Origin: Granulicatella adiacens ATCC 49175
GTDB taxonomy: Bacteria > Bacillota > Bacilli > Lactobacillales > Aerococcaceae
Direction: 5' to 3'
DNA length: 64,000 nt
Assembly (NCBI RefSeq): GCF_025150565.1
Contig: NZ_CP102283.1
Location: forward strand, 310,001 to 374,000
Every line of letters begins with the position of its first letter. Within the stretch, counting starts at the first letter, position 1. This document shows positions 49,340 to 58,950 of this stretch, one piece after another. Position numbers and translations under genes: made by a program. The notes under the pieces were generated by a model. That model was not told the DNA's origin, did not search any database, and saw only the letters and a program-made list of their open reading frames with translations.

Positions 49340-50872
49340 ATGAAAAAAACGACCTTTATTGGATTTCTGATGTTGTTTTTACTGGTTGTGGCTGGATGCG
49401 CTACGAATAATTCAAACACTTCAAGTAGTCAAACCAAACAAGGAAAACTAAAAATTTCAACAACGTTTTATCCAATCTATGACTTTACCAAAAATATTGT
49501 TGGGGATGAAGCAGACGTATCTCTAGTGATTGGAGCAGGGGTAGAACCTCATGATTACGAGCCTTCTGCCAAAGAAATTGCGAAAATGAGTGAAGCGGAT
49601 GCGCTAGTTTATGACAGTGAATATATGGAAACATGGATTCCAACCGTATTAAAGACACTCTCTGATAGTAAAGTAAAACCAATTAGTGCAACAAAAGATA
49701 TGGTATTACTACCAGGTGGAGAGGAAGAAGAACATGATCATGACCATTCGGAAGAAGGCCATAGTCATGAATATGATCCGCATGTGTGGTTATCTCCAGA
49801 ACGCGCGATTAAAATGGTTCAAACCATTACAAAACAATTAGTCGAAGCTTTCCCAGATCGTAAAGAAGTATTTGAAAAGAATGCCAATGCGTATATTGAA
49901 AAATTAACAGCACTGCATAATGACTACACAAATGCATTTAAAGATGCGAAACAAAAGAATTTTGTGACACAACATACGGCGTTCCGTTATTTAGCATTAG
50001 ATTACAATCTCAACCAAGTCGGAATTACAGGAATTTCACCTGAAGCTGAACCAAGTGCTTCACGTCTAGCAGAATTAACAAAATATGTTAAAGAAAATGA
50101 CATTAAAGTGATTTACTTCGAAGAGAATGCATCTGAGAAAATTGCGAAAACATTAGCCGATGAGACAGGTGTTGAGCTTGCGGTCTTAAATCCAATTGAG
50201 TCTCTTACGAAAGAGCAAATGGATAAAGGCGAAGACTATATTTCAGTAATGCGCGAAAATCTTGCAGCCTTGAAGAAAACAACAGATCAACCAGGAAAAG
50301 ACATCCAACCTGAAAAAACGACAGATAACAAGACAGTTCATAATGGATACTTTGAAGATAGTGCCGTGAAAGATCGTACATTATCGGATTATGCAGGGGA
50401 ATGGCAATCTGTTTATCCTTATTTAGTCGATGGAACTTTAGACCAAGTCTTTGATTATAAAGCAAAATTGAAAAAGACAATGACAAAAGAAGAATTCAAA
50501 GACTACTATACTAAGGGATATAAATCAGATATCACGAATATCAATATCACTGATAAAACAATGGAATTCAAAAAAGAAGACGGAACAACGGTCAAAGCTG
50601 AATATAAATATGTTGGCTATAAGATTCTTACTTATAAAAAAGGAAATCGCGGAGTTCGTTTCTTATTTGAAGCAGTAACACCTGTAGAAGGTGCACCAAA
50701 ATACGTTCAGTTTAGTGACCATAACATCGCTCCAGTAAAAGCTGAGCACTTCCACATCTTCATGGGAAATGAAAGCCAAGAAAAACTATTAGAAGAAATG
50801 GATAACTGGCCAACATACTACCCAACAAAACTAAGCGGATTAGAAATCGCACAAGAAATGCTAGCTCATTAA
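49340..50872 (+). CDS. adcA: Zinc-binding lipoprotein AdcA with C-terminal ZinT domain
   Basis: 510 residues; lipobox VAGC with Cys20. N-terminal ZnuA-like domain with a His-rich loop (HDHDHSEEGHSHEY, 132-145). Zinc ligands are His71, His148, His212 and Glu287, spaced exactly as in pneumococcal AdcA. From about 325 a ZinT/YodA domain follows (LSDYAGEWQSVYPYL ... HFHIFMGNESQE). Delivers zinc to the AdcCB ABC transporter, which is not encoded beside it. The start at 49340 follows AAGGGGACAG. Confidence 0.95.
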   Translation: MKKTTFIGFLMLFLLVVAGCATNNSNTSSSQTKQGKLKISTTFYPIYDFTKNIVGDEADVSLVIGAGVEPHDYEPSAKEIAKMSEADALVYDSEYMETWIPTVLKTLSDSKVKPISATKDMVLLPGGEEEEHDHDHSEEGHSHEYDPHVWLSPERAIKMVQTITKQLVEAFPDRKEVFEKNANAYIEKLTALHNDYTNAFKDAKQKNFVTQHTAFRYLALDYNLNQVGITGISPEAEPSASRLAELTKYVKENDIKVIYFEENASEKIAKTLADETGVELAVLNPIESLTKEQMDKGEDYISVMRENLAALKKTTDQPGKDIQPEKTTDNKTVHNGYFEDSAVKDRTLSDYAGEWQSVYPYLVDGTLDQVFDYKAKLKKTMTKEEFKDYYTKGYKSDITNINITDKTMEFKKEDGTTVKAEYKYVGYKILTYKKGNRGVRFLFEAVTPVEGAPKYVQFSDHNIAPVKAEHFHIFMGNESQEKLLEEMDNWPTYYPTKLSGLEIAQEMLAH

Positions 50873-50874
50873 AA

Positions 50875-51273
50875 ACAGGATGCGAGCAATCGCGTTCAGA
50901 AATGGAACGTTGGACCGGAACACCGGAAGGAACGTGAAACGTTCTGCGGATGTTTCGGGAAACGCACGCCATTTCTGCGATTGCGAGATCGACTAAACAG
51001 GATGTGAGTCTTCGCGGTTAGAAATCGACCACTGGACCAAACCAACGCAAGCATCGTAAAAACGATGTGCGTATGGTTTGGGAAGTGGACGCGATTTCTG
51101 CGAAGACGAACTCAACTAAAAACAGGATGTGAGGGCGAGTGGTCAGCTTTCGACCCTTTACCGAAATTAACGCAAGCGTCCTAAAAGGACGTGCGGATAA
51201 TTATCGGAAAGGAACGCGAAAGCTACGAGCCCGAACTCAACTAAACAGGATGTGAGGGTGAGTGGTCGCACCC
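50875..51273. repeat. Tandem array of ~123-bp hairpin units (three full, one partial)
   Basis: Units start with ACAGGATG(T/C)GAG at 50875, 50997, 51122 and 51245 (spacing 122, 125, 123) and end with CGaaCTCAACTAA. Each full unit folds into one long hairpin, and the arms differ between units while staying complementary. Outer stems: CAATCGC/GCGATTG in unit 1, GTCTTCGC/GCGAAGAC in unit 2, GGGC/GCCC in unit 3. Next stems: AGAAATGG/CCATTTCT, AGAAATCG/CGATTTCT, AGCTTTCG/CGAAAGCT. Units 2 and 3 share ACGCAAG and GTGCG near the apical loop. Unit 4 has only a short GGGTG/CACCC stem. No ORF. Confidence 0.88.
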
Positions 51274-51289
51274 AAGTTTAACTTCATCA

Positions 51290-51328
51290 AAACCAAAAGG
51301 GATTCGCATGTCGAATCCCTTTTGGTTT
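51290..51328. terminator. Strong hairpin, likely terminator, after the repeat array
   Basis: Perfect 17-bp stem AAACCAAAAGGGATTCG/CGAATCCCTTTTGGTTT around CATGT. T richness is within the stem rather than after it, so it may act on either strand. Confidence 0.65.
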
Positions 51329-51477
51329 ATACAGACGGTCTACTATTTTCCTGCTCAATGATTTAGTATAATATGATTGAAAATAATAGAAGTAACAAAT
51401 CCAGTGATAGTTTGTACAAAAAATATAGGGTATGTTTAAAAAGAAAGGTTTAGAATAATGTTGAAGGAGGAATGAAG

Positions 51478-52320
51478 ATGAATATGATGCATTCTTTTAA
51501 TCGAACCATTGATTATCTTGAGACCGTTCTAGAAGAAGATATTGATGAAAAGAGAATTTTAACCTTATCGGGATACTCTTATCCAATGTTTAGCCGGCTA
51601 TTTTCAATCCTAACGCAGACCACGCTCTCTGATTATCTTAGAAGTAGGAGATTAACAGAAGCTGCGATTGTGTTACGAGATTCTAATGAAAAAATTATAG
51701 ATATTGCATTTAGATTTGGTTATGAAACTTCAGACTCATTTGGAGCGGCATTCAAAAATTTTCATGGATTTTCTCCTTCAGAAGTACGACATGGGAAACC
51801 GTTCAAAATTGTTTCACGATTGCAATTGGCATTGAGTGTCAAAGGAGGAAGAAGTATGAATATCAAAATAGAAAACAAAAAAGCCTTTACGGTGGCAGGT
51901 CTGAATAAACAAAACATCAATTCGTCGCTTTGCCCAAGTGTATGGGGAGAGTTCTATTCAAGATACTCTCATGAACAATTAGCTAAGATTGGAACTGGAG
52001 AGAGTGTAGGGATGTGTCATGATGTTCAAGATCCAAGCGAGATTAATTATTTAGCGGGATATGTGATTACAGATTCAAAAAAAGCAGAGGAGCTTGGTCT
52101 CGACATTATTGAGGTTCCAGAAGCAGAGTATGCGATTATTGAACTAACAGGTCCGGTTCCAGAGTGTATTCATCAAGGATGGAAATACGCAATGGAGGTC
52201 TTTATGCCAGAGCACGGTTATATGCATTCAGGAGCTCCGGACTTTGAATATTATTATGAAGGAGATATGGCGAGTCCTGATTATAAAATGGAATTGTGGA
52301 TTCCGATTGTAAGAGCTTAA
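51478..52320 (+). CDS. AraC-family regulator with GyrI-like effector domain
   Basis: 280 residues from the ATG at 51478 (AAGGAGG 7 bases upstream; ATG 51472 is too close). N-terminal AraC-type double HTH (about 5-110: YSYPMFSRLFSILTQTTLSDYL and IIDIAFRFGYETSDSFGAAFKNFHG) followed by a GyrI-like/SOUL-type small-molecule-binding domain (about 130-280). Proteins of this layout (Rob/BmrR-like logic) often respond to drugs or other hydrophobic ligands. Its target is not evident. Confidence 0.88.
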   Translation: MNMMHSFNRTIDYLETVLEEDIDEKRILTLSGYSYPMFSRLFSILTQTTLSDYLRSRRLTEAAIVLRDSNEKIIDIAFRFGYETSDSFGAAFKNFHGFSPSEVRHGKPFKIVSRLQLALSVKGGRSMNIKIENKKAFTVAGLNKQNINSSLCPSVWGEFYSRYSHEQLAKIGTGESVGMCHDVQDPSEINYLAGYVITDSKKAEELGLDIIEVPEAEYAIIELTGPVPECIHQGWKYAMEVFMPEHGYMHSGAPDFEYYYEGDMASPDYKMELWIPIVRA

Positions 52321-52333
52321 AATGAATAAAAAG

Positions 52334-52376
52334 AAAAATCAAAATTAACTTTTAAGTTAATTTTGATTTTTTTATT
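52334..52376 (+). terminator. Terminator after the AraC-family gene
   Basis: ATCAAAATTAACTT pairs with AAGTTAATTTTGAT, followed by T7. Confidence 0.88.
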
Positions 52377-52385
52377 TTCTATAAA

Positions 52386-52403
52386 ATTATCATATATGAT
52401 AAT
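52386..52403. promoter_or_regulatory. Isolated copy of the XRE-cassette operator palindrome
   Basis: ATTATCATATATGATAAT, identical to 6131-6148. It lies between the terminator at 52334 and the cupin regulator gene, 165 bases before the latter, with no ORF of its own. Confidence 0.6.
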
Positions 52404-52568
52404 TGGGCTCTTTATCTCCCCTAATAAATATCTGCCAAAATAGCAATCTTAAGCTAAATAAAACTTCTAAAAAAATCTGTTTTTTCAGGTTCTTTCGGTT
52501 GACTATTACTAAACTTAATGTATAATACTCTTTGTGTTAGTAAACAATTAGTTTAAAAGGAGAAGACA

Positions 52569-53111
52569 ATGGAAATCGGACATCAACTGCGTGCCTTGCG
52601 AATTCAAAAGGGTTTAACGCAAGAAGAGTTAGCGGAGAGAACAGATTTGTCAAAGGGATACATTTCGCAATTAGAAAATGATTTGAGCTCGCCATCCATG
52701 GATACATTCTTCGATATATTAGAAGTATTAGGATGCCCTGCTGCAGATTTTTTTGATGAAGGTCCTGAAGAAGCACTCACGATTTACCGTGAGGAAGATA
52801 TGACGATGATGGAAGATGCTAAACACCATACAACGGTGACATGGCTCAACCCTGATTCGAATGAGCATGAGATGGAACCCGTGATTCTGGAGTTTCAAGT
52901 TGGGGGAGCGTATAAAACATTCCAACCGTCACTGTCAGAGACATTTGGGTATGTACTTGAAGGTTCCATTCAAGTCAAAGTCGGAAAACAAGTCGAAATA
53001 GTTTCTAAGGGAGAATCGTTCTATTTCGAGGCAAAAGCCAAACATCAAATTAGTAATGCCGGTAAAACGACTTCTAAAGTGTTAGTCGTGGCAACAGATT
53101 CCTATTTATAA
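52569..53111 (+). CDS. XRE-family regulator with cupin domain, likely controls potABCD
   Basis: 180 residues. XRE HTH (residues 5-60: LRALRIQKGLTQEELAERT, KGYISQLEND) and a C-terminal cupin_2 domain (about 110-178: ETFGYVLEGSIQVKVG, GESFYFEAKAKHQISN). PuuR-like proteins with this layout bind polyamines or similar ligands. It is directly upstream of pot genes on the same strand (22 bases to the potA start), as in other Firmicutes, so it probably senses polyamine and controls the operon. Confidence 0.9.
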   Translation: MEIGHQLRALRIQKGLTQEELAERTDLSKGYISQLENDLSSPSMDTFFDILEVLGCPAADFFDEGPEEALTIYREEDMTMMEDAKHHTTVTWLNPDSNEHEMEPVILEFQVGGAYKTFQPSLSETFGYVLEGSIQVKVGKQVEIVSKGESFYFEAKAKHQISNAGKTTSKVLVVATDSYL

Positions 53112-53133
53112 TAAAGAAAGTTAGGTGCTAGCA

Positions 53134-54226
53134 ATGTCAAACAACACCATTATCTCATTTGAGAATGTGAACAAATTTTATGAGGATACTCATGTATTAA
53201 AAAATATTAATTTCGAAATCGAAAAAGGAAAATTCTATACATTACTAGGGCCTTCAGGATGCGGTAAAACAACAATCTTACGTATCATTGCTGGATTTAC
53301 AGATGTATCAAACGGAAAAGTAACTTTAAATGGGGAGGACGTTACAAAACTTCCACCTAACAAACGTAAAGTGAACACTGTTTTCCAAGACTACGCATTA
53401 TTCCCACATATGAATGTGTTCGAAAATATCGCGTTTGGCTTACGTTTAAAGAAAACACCAGAAAATATCATTAAAGAAAAAGTGGCGGAAGCATTGAAAA
53501 TGGTGCAATTATCTGGCTATGAAAACCGTGAAATCTCACAAATGTCTGGTGGACAACAACAACGTGTGGCTATCGCCCGTGCGCTTGTTAATGAACCAGA
53601 AGTACTTCTACTTGATGAGCCATTATCAGCGTTAGACTTAAAGCTTCGTACAGACATGCAATATGAACTTCGTGAATTACAACAACGTTTAGGAATCACA
53701 TTTATCTTCGTAACGCATGACCAAGAAGAAGCGTTAGCGATGAGTAATGAGTAAAGGGGAAGTTATTCAATCAGGAACACCAGTCGATATTTACGATGAG
53801 CCAATTAACCGTTTCGTTGCGGACTTCATCGGTGAAAGTAATATCGTTGATGGGGTCATGAAGGAAGACTACCTTGTAGAATTCGTTGGAAAAGAATTCG
53901 AGTGTGCCGATGCCGGAATGCGTCCAAATGAAAAAGTTGAAATCGTGATTCGTCCAGAAGATTTAGCGTTAACGACAATTGAAAAAGGGAAATTAACGGT
54001 TGAAGTAGATACTCAATTATTCCGCGGGGTTCACTACGAAATCATCTGCTATGACGAAAATGGCAATGAATGGATGATTCACTCTACTCGTAAAGCAGAA
54101 GTAGGATCTAAAGTGGGCTTATACTTTGAACCACAAGACATCCACGTAATGCGTTTTGGAGAAAGTGAAGAAGACTTCGATGCTCGTCTAGAAAGCTACG
54201 AAGACGAGGTAGAAGAAAATGACTAA
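53134..54226 (+). pseudogene. potA: Spermidine/putrescine ABC transporter ATPase PotA, broken by a frameshift
   Basis: Frame 1 runs 53134-53754 (206 residues: Walker [10 protein letters not shown] at 39-47, [29 protein letters not shown]) and stops at TAA 53752. Frame 2 continues from ATG 53747 to 54226 ([19 protein letters not shown]..., TOBE-like regulatory domain). The pieces overlap by eight bases (ATGAGTAA). PotA normally reads EALAMSDxIxVMxKGE across this point, so a few residues are missing as well as the frame. A 14-bp deletion between two ATGAG repeats would give both effects. Whether the two parts are translated by coupling and assemble is unknown; a sequencing error is the alternative. 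Confidence 0.85.
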
Positions 54227-55031
54227 ACAATCCCGTTTCATATTTTCCATTCCATACTTTATTTGGTTGTTATTATTCGTAGTAACACCACTTGGAATGA
54301 TTTTTTATAAATCATTTTTCGACATCAATGGACAAGTAACGCTTGGAAACTACACGAACTATTTTGCGTCAGGGAACTATTTAGAAATGACGTTCAATTC
54401 TGTTTGGTATGCATTTCTAGTCACTCTAGTGACATTGCTAATTAGTTATCCAACAGCGCTTTTCCTTAGTCGTACAAAACATAAACAATTATGGCTCTTA
54501 TTAATTATTTTGCCTACATGGGTTAACCTCTTATTAAAAGCCTATGCATTTATTGGAATCTTTAGTCAAACAGGAACAGTTAACCAATTCCTTTCCTTAT
54601 TTGGAATTGCACCACAAGAGTTCTTGTTTACAGACTTCAGTTTCTTAACGGTAGCAGCGTACATCGAGTTACCATTTATGATTTTGCCAATCTTCAACTC
54701 TATTGAAGAATTGCCAGGTTCTCTGATTGCGGCAAGCCGTGACTTAGGAGCGACGAAATGGGATACTTTCAGACGTGTGATTTTCCCATTAACAATGAAT
54801 GGGGTTCGAAGTGGTGTACAAGCTGTATTTATCCCATCACTTTCACTCTTCATGTTGACTCGTTTAATTGGAGGAAACCGCGTGATTACACTGGGTACAG
54901 CCGTTGAGCAACACTTCCTCGTAACGCAAAACTGGGGAATGGGTTCAACCATCGGCGTGGTATTAATCGTAGCGATGATTATTTTAATGTTTGTGACAAG
55001 AGATCGTAAAAAAGGAGGCGTATCCGAATGA
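54219..55031 (+). CDS. potB: Spermidine/putrescine ABC transporter permease PotB
   Basis: 270 residues, six predicted transmembrane segments, with the EAA-type loop [21 protein letters not shown] that docks on PotA. Starts 8 bases before the end of potA, and its end overlaps potC by 4 bases (ATGA). Confidence 0.94.
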   Translation: MTKQSRFIFSIPYFIWLLLFVVTPLGMIFYKSFFDINGQVTLGNYTNYFASGNYLEMTFNSVWYAFLVTLVTLLISYPTALFLSRTKHKQLWLLLIILPTWVNLLLKAYAFIGIFSQTGTVNQFLSLFGIAPQEFLFTDFSFLTVAAYIELPFMILPIFNSIEELPGSLIAASRDLGATKWDTFRRVIFPLTMNGVRSGVQAVFIPSLSLFMLTRLIGGNRVITLGTAVEQHFLVTQNWGMGSTIGVVLIVAMIILMFVTRDRKKGGVSE

Positions 55032-55864
55032 AATTAGAAAATAATAACAAGTGGAGTAATCTCTACTTAGTGTTTGTATTTGTCGTCTTATATGCGCCTA
55101 TTTTTTACTTGATTTTTTACTCCTTTAACAGTGCTGGAAGCATGAATGGTTTTGAAGAGTTTACTTTCAAGCATTATGAAGCAGTTCTAGCGGATACGCG
55201 TTTAATCGGGATTGTGCTCGATACACTGATTCTTGCGCTATTATCATCACTCATTGCGACAGTGATTGGAACGCTTGGAGCCATCATGATCCATTACATC
55301 CGTTCAAACCGTCGTAAGCAAGTACTATTAGGATTTAACAATATTTTGATGGTATCGCCAGATGTTATTATCGGGGCAAGTTTATTGATTCTATTCACAG
55401 TTGTAGGATTTAAACTCGGATTTATGTCTGTATTACTTGCGCATATCGCCTTTAACATTCCAATTGTCGTGTTAATGGTTTTACCAAAATTATCTGAAAT
55501 GAATCCATCAATGATTACGGCTGCTCGTGACTTAGGAGCAACCAGTTCTCAAGTGTTAACACGCATCGTATTGCCATCGATTACACCAGGAATTTTGAGT
55601 GGATTCTTTATGGCCTTCACGTATTCGCTAGATGACTTTGCAGTGACATTCTTCGTAACGGGGAATGGATTCTCAACGATTGCCGTTGAAATCTACTCAC
55701 GTGCACGTCAAGGGATTAGTTTAGAAATCAATGCTTTAAGTACATTGATGTTCCTATTCTCCTTATCTCTTGTAATTGGCTATTACTTCATTCAGAAGTT
55801 CCAACAAAAACGATTAAATGGGAAGAATGCAGAGAGTGACTTATTGAAAGGAGTCACATTATGA
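55028..55864 (+). CDS. potC: Spermidine/putrescine ABC transporter permease PotC
   Basis: 278 residues, six transmembrane segments, EAA loop AARDLGATSSQVLTRIVLPSI. The second permease of the heterodimer. Overlaps potB and potD by 4 bases each, so the operon is tightly coupled. Confidence 0.94.
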   Translation: MKLENNNKWSNLYLVFVFVVLYAPIFYLIFYSFNSAGSMNGFEEFTFKHYEAVLADTRLIGIVLDTLILALLSSLIATVIGTLGAIMIHYIRSNRRKQVLLGFNNILMVSPDVIIGASLLILFTVVGFKLGFMSVLLAHIAFNIPIVVLMVLPKLSEMNPSMITAARDLGATSSQVLTRIVLPSITPGILSGFFMAFTYSLDDFAVTFFVTGNGFSTIAVEIYSRARQGISLEINALSTLMFLFSLSLVIGYYFIQKFQQKRLNGKNAESDLLKGVTL

Positions 55865-56931
55865 AGCGACTAACGATCTTAATCGGAGCGATTTTAGTTT
55901 CTTGTCTTGTGCTGTTTGGAGTTCGTAAGAACTTTGAAACTGCGACAGCTGGAAGCCCAGAAACAATTATCGTTTATAACTGGGGAGACTATATTGATCC
56001 AGAATTGATTGCTCAATTCGAAGAGGAAACAGGATATAAAGTTATCTATGAAACCTTTGATTCGAACGAAGCCATGTTAACCAAGATTAAGCAAGGTGGA
56101 ACAAATTATGATGTCGCTATTCCAAGTGAATATACGATTCATAAAATGGTCCAAGAGAATTTATTAGAGAAATTAGATTATTCAAAAATCAAAGGCATCG
56201 AACATATTGATCCACGTTTCCTTCATCAGTCTTTTGACCCAGATAATACGTATAGTATTCCTTATTTCTGGGGAACTCTAGGGATTGTATACAATAAAAA
56301 TGTCTATCCAGAAGGAACCATTAGTGAGTGGAGAGATTTATGGAAGGAAGAATTTAAAGATTCGATTTTATTCATTGACGGTGCTCGTGAAATGATGGGA
56401 ATCGCACTTCAAACACAAGGGTACTCTTTAAACGAAAAAGATGAAACCATTGTGAAAGAGGCAGGTAAGTTCCTAAAGACTTTAATGCCAAATGCAAAAG
56501 CCATTATTGCGGATGAAATGAAGACATATATGATTCAAGAAGAAGCAAATATTGCGGTGACGTTCTCAGGAGAGGCATCCAAAATGATGAGTGAAAACGA
56601 AAACCTCGCCTACGTAGTTCCAAGCGAAGGAACGAATTTATGGTTTGATAATATTGTCATTCCAAAAACAGTGGGTAATAAGGAAGGCGCCTATGCGTTT
56701 ATCAACTTCATGTTGCGTCCCGAGGTGGCGGCTCAAAATGCGAAATATGTAGGATATGCCACTCCAAATAAAGATGCGCTAGCATTATTGCCGGAAGATA
56801 TTACTTCGGATGAGAGTTTTTATCCGACAGAAGAGGCGATGAGTAAGATGGAGGTTTACGAAAACTTAGGAACCGACCTATTAGGCCTTTACAACGATTT
56901 CTTCTTAGAAGCCAAAATCTTTAGAAACTAA
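55861..56931 (+). CDS. potD: Spermidine/putrescine-binding protein PotD
   Basis: 356 residues. N-terminal hydrophobic segment (4-20) serves as signal or anchor; there is no clear lipobox unless the Cys at residue 15 is used. The mature part starts IIVYNWGDYIDPELI, the family hallmark, with FDSNEAMLTKIK and FWGTLGIVYN segments around the polyamine site. Last gene of the pot operon; terminator follows. Confidence 0.94.
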   Translation: MKRLTILIGAILVSCLVLFGVRKNFETATAGSPETIIVYNWGDYIDPELIAQFEEETGYKVIYETFDSNEAMLTKIKQGGTNYDVAIPSEYTIHKMVQENLLEKLDYSKIKGIEHIDPRFLHQSFDPDNTYSIPYFWGTLGIVYNKNVYPEGTISEWRDLWKEEFKDSILFIDGAREMMGIALQTQGYSLNEKDETIVKEAGKFLKTLMPNAKAIIADEMKTYMIQEEANIAVTFSGEASKMMSENENLAYVVPSEGTNLWFDNIVIPKTVGNKEGAYAFINFMLRPEVAAQNAKYVGYATPNKDALALLPEDITSDESFYPTEEAMSKMEVYENLGTDLLGLYNDFFLEAKIFRN

Positions 56932-56932
56932 G

Positions 56933-56962
56933 AAAAGTCGAGACACGCTCTCGACTTTTTTT
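56933..56962 (+). terminator. pot operon terminator
   Basis: AAGTCGAGA/TCTCGACTT around CACGC, then T run. Confidence 0.92.
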
Positions 56963-56987
56963 GTGCATAAAAATAATAAATGAGGAA

Positions 56988-57285
56988 CTTCGTTCCGTTG
57001 AAATTCTTGTGCAGAGAAATAAGTTAGGAGTATCAAAAAGTTATAAAAACTACGAACTCTCCTCGGATATCTTCATGATAGTGATAATAGCTGTACCGGT
57101 GTGAGCCTTACGTCTCATCACCTATCGAGCCTCAAAGTGACTCTAAGAAATAAATTTCTAGAGTCACTAATTCGTATCGATTACACTCGCTATTATTACT
57201 ATCATAGAATCCGGGGAGTTCTTCGTTTTTATAGATTTTTTGAAATAGAAACTAATCCTAAAAGGAGAATTTCAATGGAACGAAG
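56988..57285. repeat. Compound palindromic element of about 300 bp
   Basis: Nested arms: CTTCGTTCCGTTGAAATTC (56988-57006) with its reverse complement at 57267-57285 (one mismatch); then 57041-57091 with 57189-57234 (interrupted, ending GATAGTGATAATAGC/GCTATTATTACTATC); then GGTGTGAG/CTCATCACC and AGTGACTCTAAGAAAT/ATTTCTAGAGTCACT (57136-57168). The ORF at 57101-57295 runs through these repeats and is not a gene. The remainder of the 500-base gap (57286-57427) shows nothing I can name. Confidence 0.78.
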
Positions 57286-57427
57286 GTTTTTATGAAAAAG
57301 AGAGAGTGTGCGGAATTTTAGGATTCTGCTTCTGAAAAGAGGTGTTGGAAAGGCTAATAGGTCTTAGGGATAGCTAGGGGAACCGGTGAAGTGCTGGGAA
57401 GGGTGCTAGGATAATGATTGTGCCAAC

Positions 57428-57460
57428 AAAAAAGTCCTCGTCCAAATGGACGAGGGCTTA
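57428..57460 (-). terminator. Terminator of the DUF1846 gene (minus strand)
   Basis: AAGTCCTCGTCC/GGACGAGGGCTT around AAAT; on the minus strand it is followed by TTTTTT. Confidence 0.88.
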
Positions 57461-57462
57461 GG

Positions 57463-58950
57463 CTAGTTTGTGTAATAAAGATTTGTGCCGGCGAATTTTG
57501 GTTCGCAAGTGACCATAACTCCGAGGTTTCGGAAGGTTTCTTCGTCAGCTTTTTGCAAGATGACCGTACTATGTGCTTGTAAGTTGCGTAAGTTTTGTAA
57601 TTGATTTTTTGCAGCTTCTGCAGCAGGGTTAGTTACAGCAGAAATGCTTAACGCAATGAGAACTTCCTTACTGTCTAGCGAACGGCGTTGGTGTTTGAGG
57701 ATGTCTTGTCCGAGTTGGCCAATGGCGTTTAAAATCACTGGAGGTAGGAGATGGATAGAGTCTCCGATTTCTGCGAGTTCTTTAATACAGTTGAGTAAGC
57801 AAGCAGCGCTAGCAGTCATCGTGTCTGTTTGTCTACCTGTAATAATTTTTCCAGTTGGTAATTGGAGTGAAACGACCGGAGTGTTGACTTCTTTCTCTTT
57901 TTCAAGGGCAACAGCTACGACGGGTCGATCCTTTGCAGAAAGGCCACATTCTTCCATAATATATTTACCGCGCTGAGCCGCTTCTAAAGTTCCAATACCC
58001 CGTTTGTAGTCGCATTGACCGGCATAGTAACGGCGAATAATTTCTTGATTAGAAGCTTCGCGAACGACTTCATCATCAGTGATAGCAAATCCAACGCGAT
58101 TCACGCCCATATCTGTTGGAGAGTTGTAAGGGATTGGAGCGTCACCGTAAATCTTCGTCAAAATACGACGTAATAGAGGGAATGCTTCAATATCTCGGTT
58201 GTAGTTCACCGTTGTTTCGCCGTAATGCGCAAGGTGGAAAGTGTCAATCATATTCACATCTTCTAAGTCGGCAGTAGCTGCTTCATACGCCACGTTAACA
58301 GGGTGGTTGAGCGGTAAATTCCATACAGGGAAGGTTTCAAATTTAGAGTATCCTGCACGGCGACCGCGTTTGGTTTCGTGATAAAGCTGGCTTAAGCAGG
58401 TTGCTAGTTTTCCACTGTTAGCACCAGGAGCTGTTACGACGACAAGAGGACGTGTTGTTTCGATAAATTCATTTGCGCCATATCCTGCGTCACTCACGAT
58501 GGTTTCCACGTCCATAGGATACCCTTCTGTGTAGCCATGCGTATACACTTTGATACCACGTCGCTCAAGGGAGTTTTTAAATTGAGTAGCAGCAGGTTGC
58601 CCTGTGTATCGTGTGATGAGGACACTATTGATTTTGAGGTTCCAATAGTGTAGGTCGTCCATTAAGCGTAGAACATCTTGATCATAAGTGATTCCAAGGT
58701 CACCGCGAATCTTGTTTTGTTCAATATCACCAGCGTATACACAGATGATAATCTCTGCTTTGTCTCTTAGGCGGTGGAGTAATTTGATTTTTCCGTCTGG
58801 GTCAAATCCAGGTAATACTCGCATTGCATGGAAATCACCAATTAGTTTGCCACCAAATTCCAAATATAATTTGTCATAGGCATTCACCCGTTGAAGAATG
58901 AACTGACTTTGTTCTTCTAGATATTTCTCACTATCAAATCCTAATTTCAT
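57463..58950 (-). CDS. DUF1846 domain-containing protein
   Basis: 495 residues, the full family length. The conserved start [44 protein letters not shown] (an ATP/phosphate-binding-like loop, about 172-193) and [11 protein letters not shown] identify this widespread Firmicutes family, known from a crystal structure but without an established activity. Cytoplasmic, no signal. Strand opposite to its neighbours, own terminator. Confidence 0.92.
   Translation of the reverse strand: MKLGFDSEKYLEEQSQFILQRVNAYDKLYLEFGGKLIGDFHAMRVLPGFDPDGKIKLLHRLRDKAEIIICVYAGDIEQNKIRGDLGITYDQDVLRLMDDLHYWNLKINSVLITRYTGQPAATQFKNSLERRGIKVYTHGYTEGYPMDVETIVSDAGYGANEFIETTRPLVVVTAPGANSGKLATCLSQLYHETKRGRRAGYSKFETFPVWNLPLNHPVNVAYEAATADLEDVNMIDTFHLAHYGETTVNYNRDIEAFPLLRRILTKIYGDAPIPYNSPTDMGVNRVGFAITDDEVVREASNQEIIRRYYAGQCDYKRGIGTLEAAQRGKYIMEECGLSAKDRPVVAVALEKEKEVNTPVVSLQLPTGKIITGRQTDTMTASAACLLNCIKELAEIGDSIHLLPPVILNAIGQLGQDILKHQRRSLDSKEVLIALSISAVTNPAAEAAKNQLQNLRNLQAHSTVILQKADEETFRNLGVMVTCEPKFAGTNLYYTN

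Noticed and set aside
50875-51273. CRISPR array
   Set aside because: Units are 122-125 bp with shared ends and internally paired variable parts; there are no short identical repeats with unrelated spacers and no cas genes.
53747-54226. Separate gene for a 159-residue protein with its own function
   Set aside because: Its sequence is the C-terminal part of PotA in direct continuation; a frameshifted potA is simpler.
57101-57295. 64-residue ORF
   Set aside because: It runs through the arms of the compound palindrome, lacks an RBS and has a composition dictated by the repeats.
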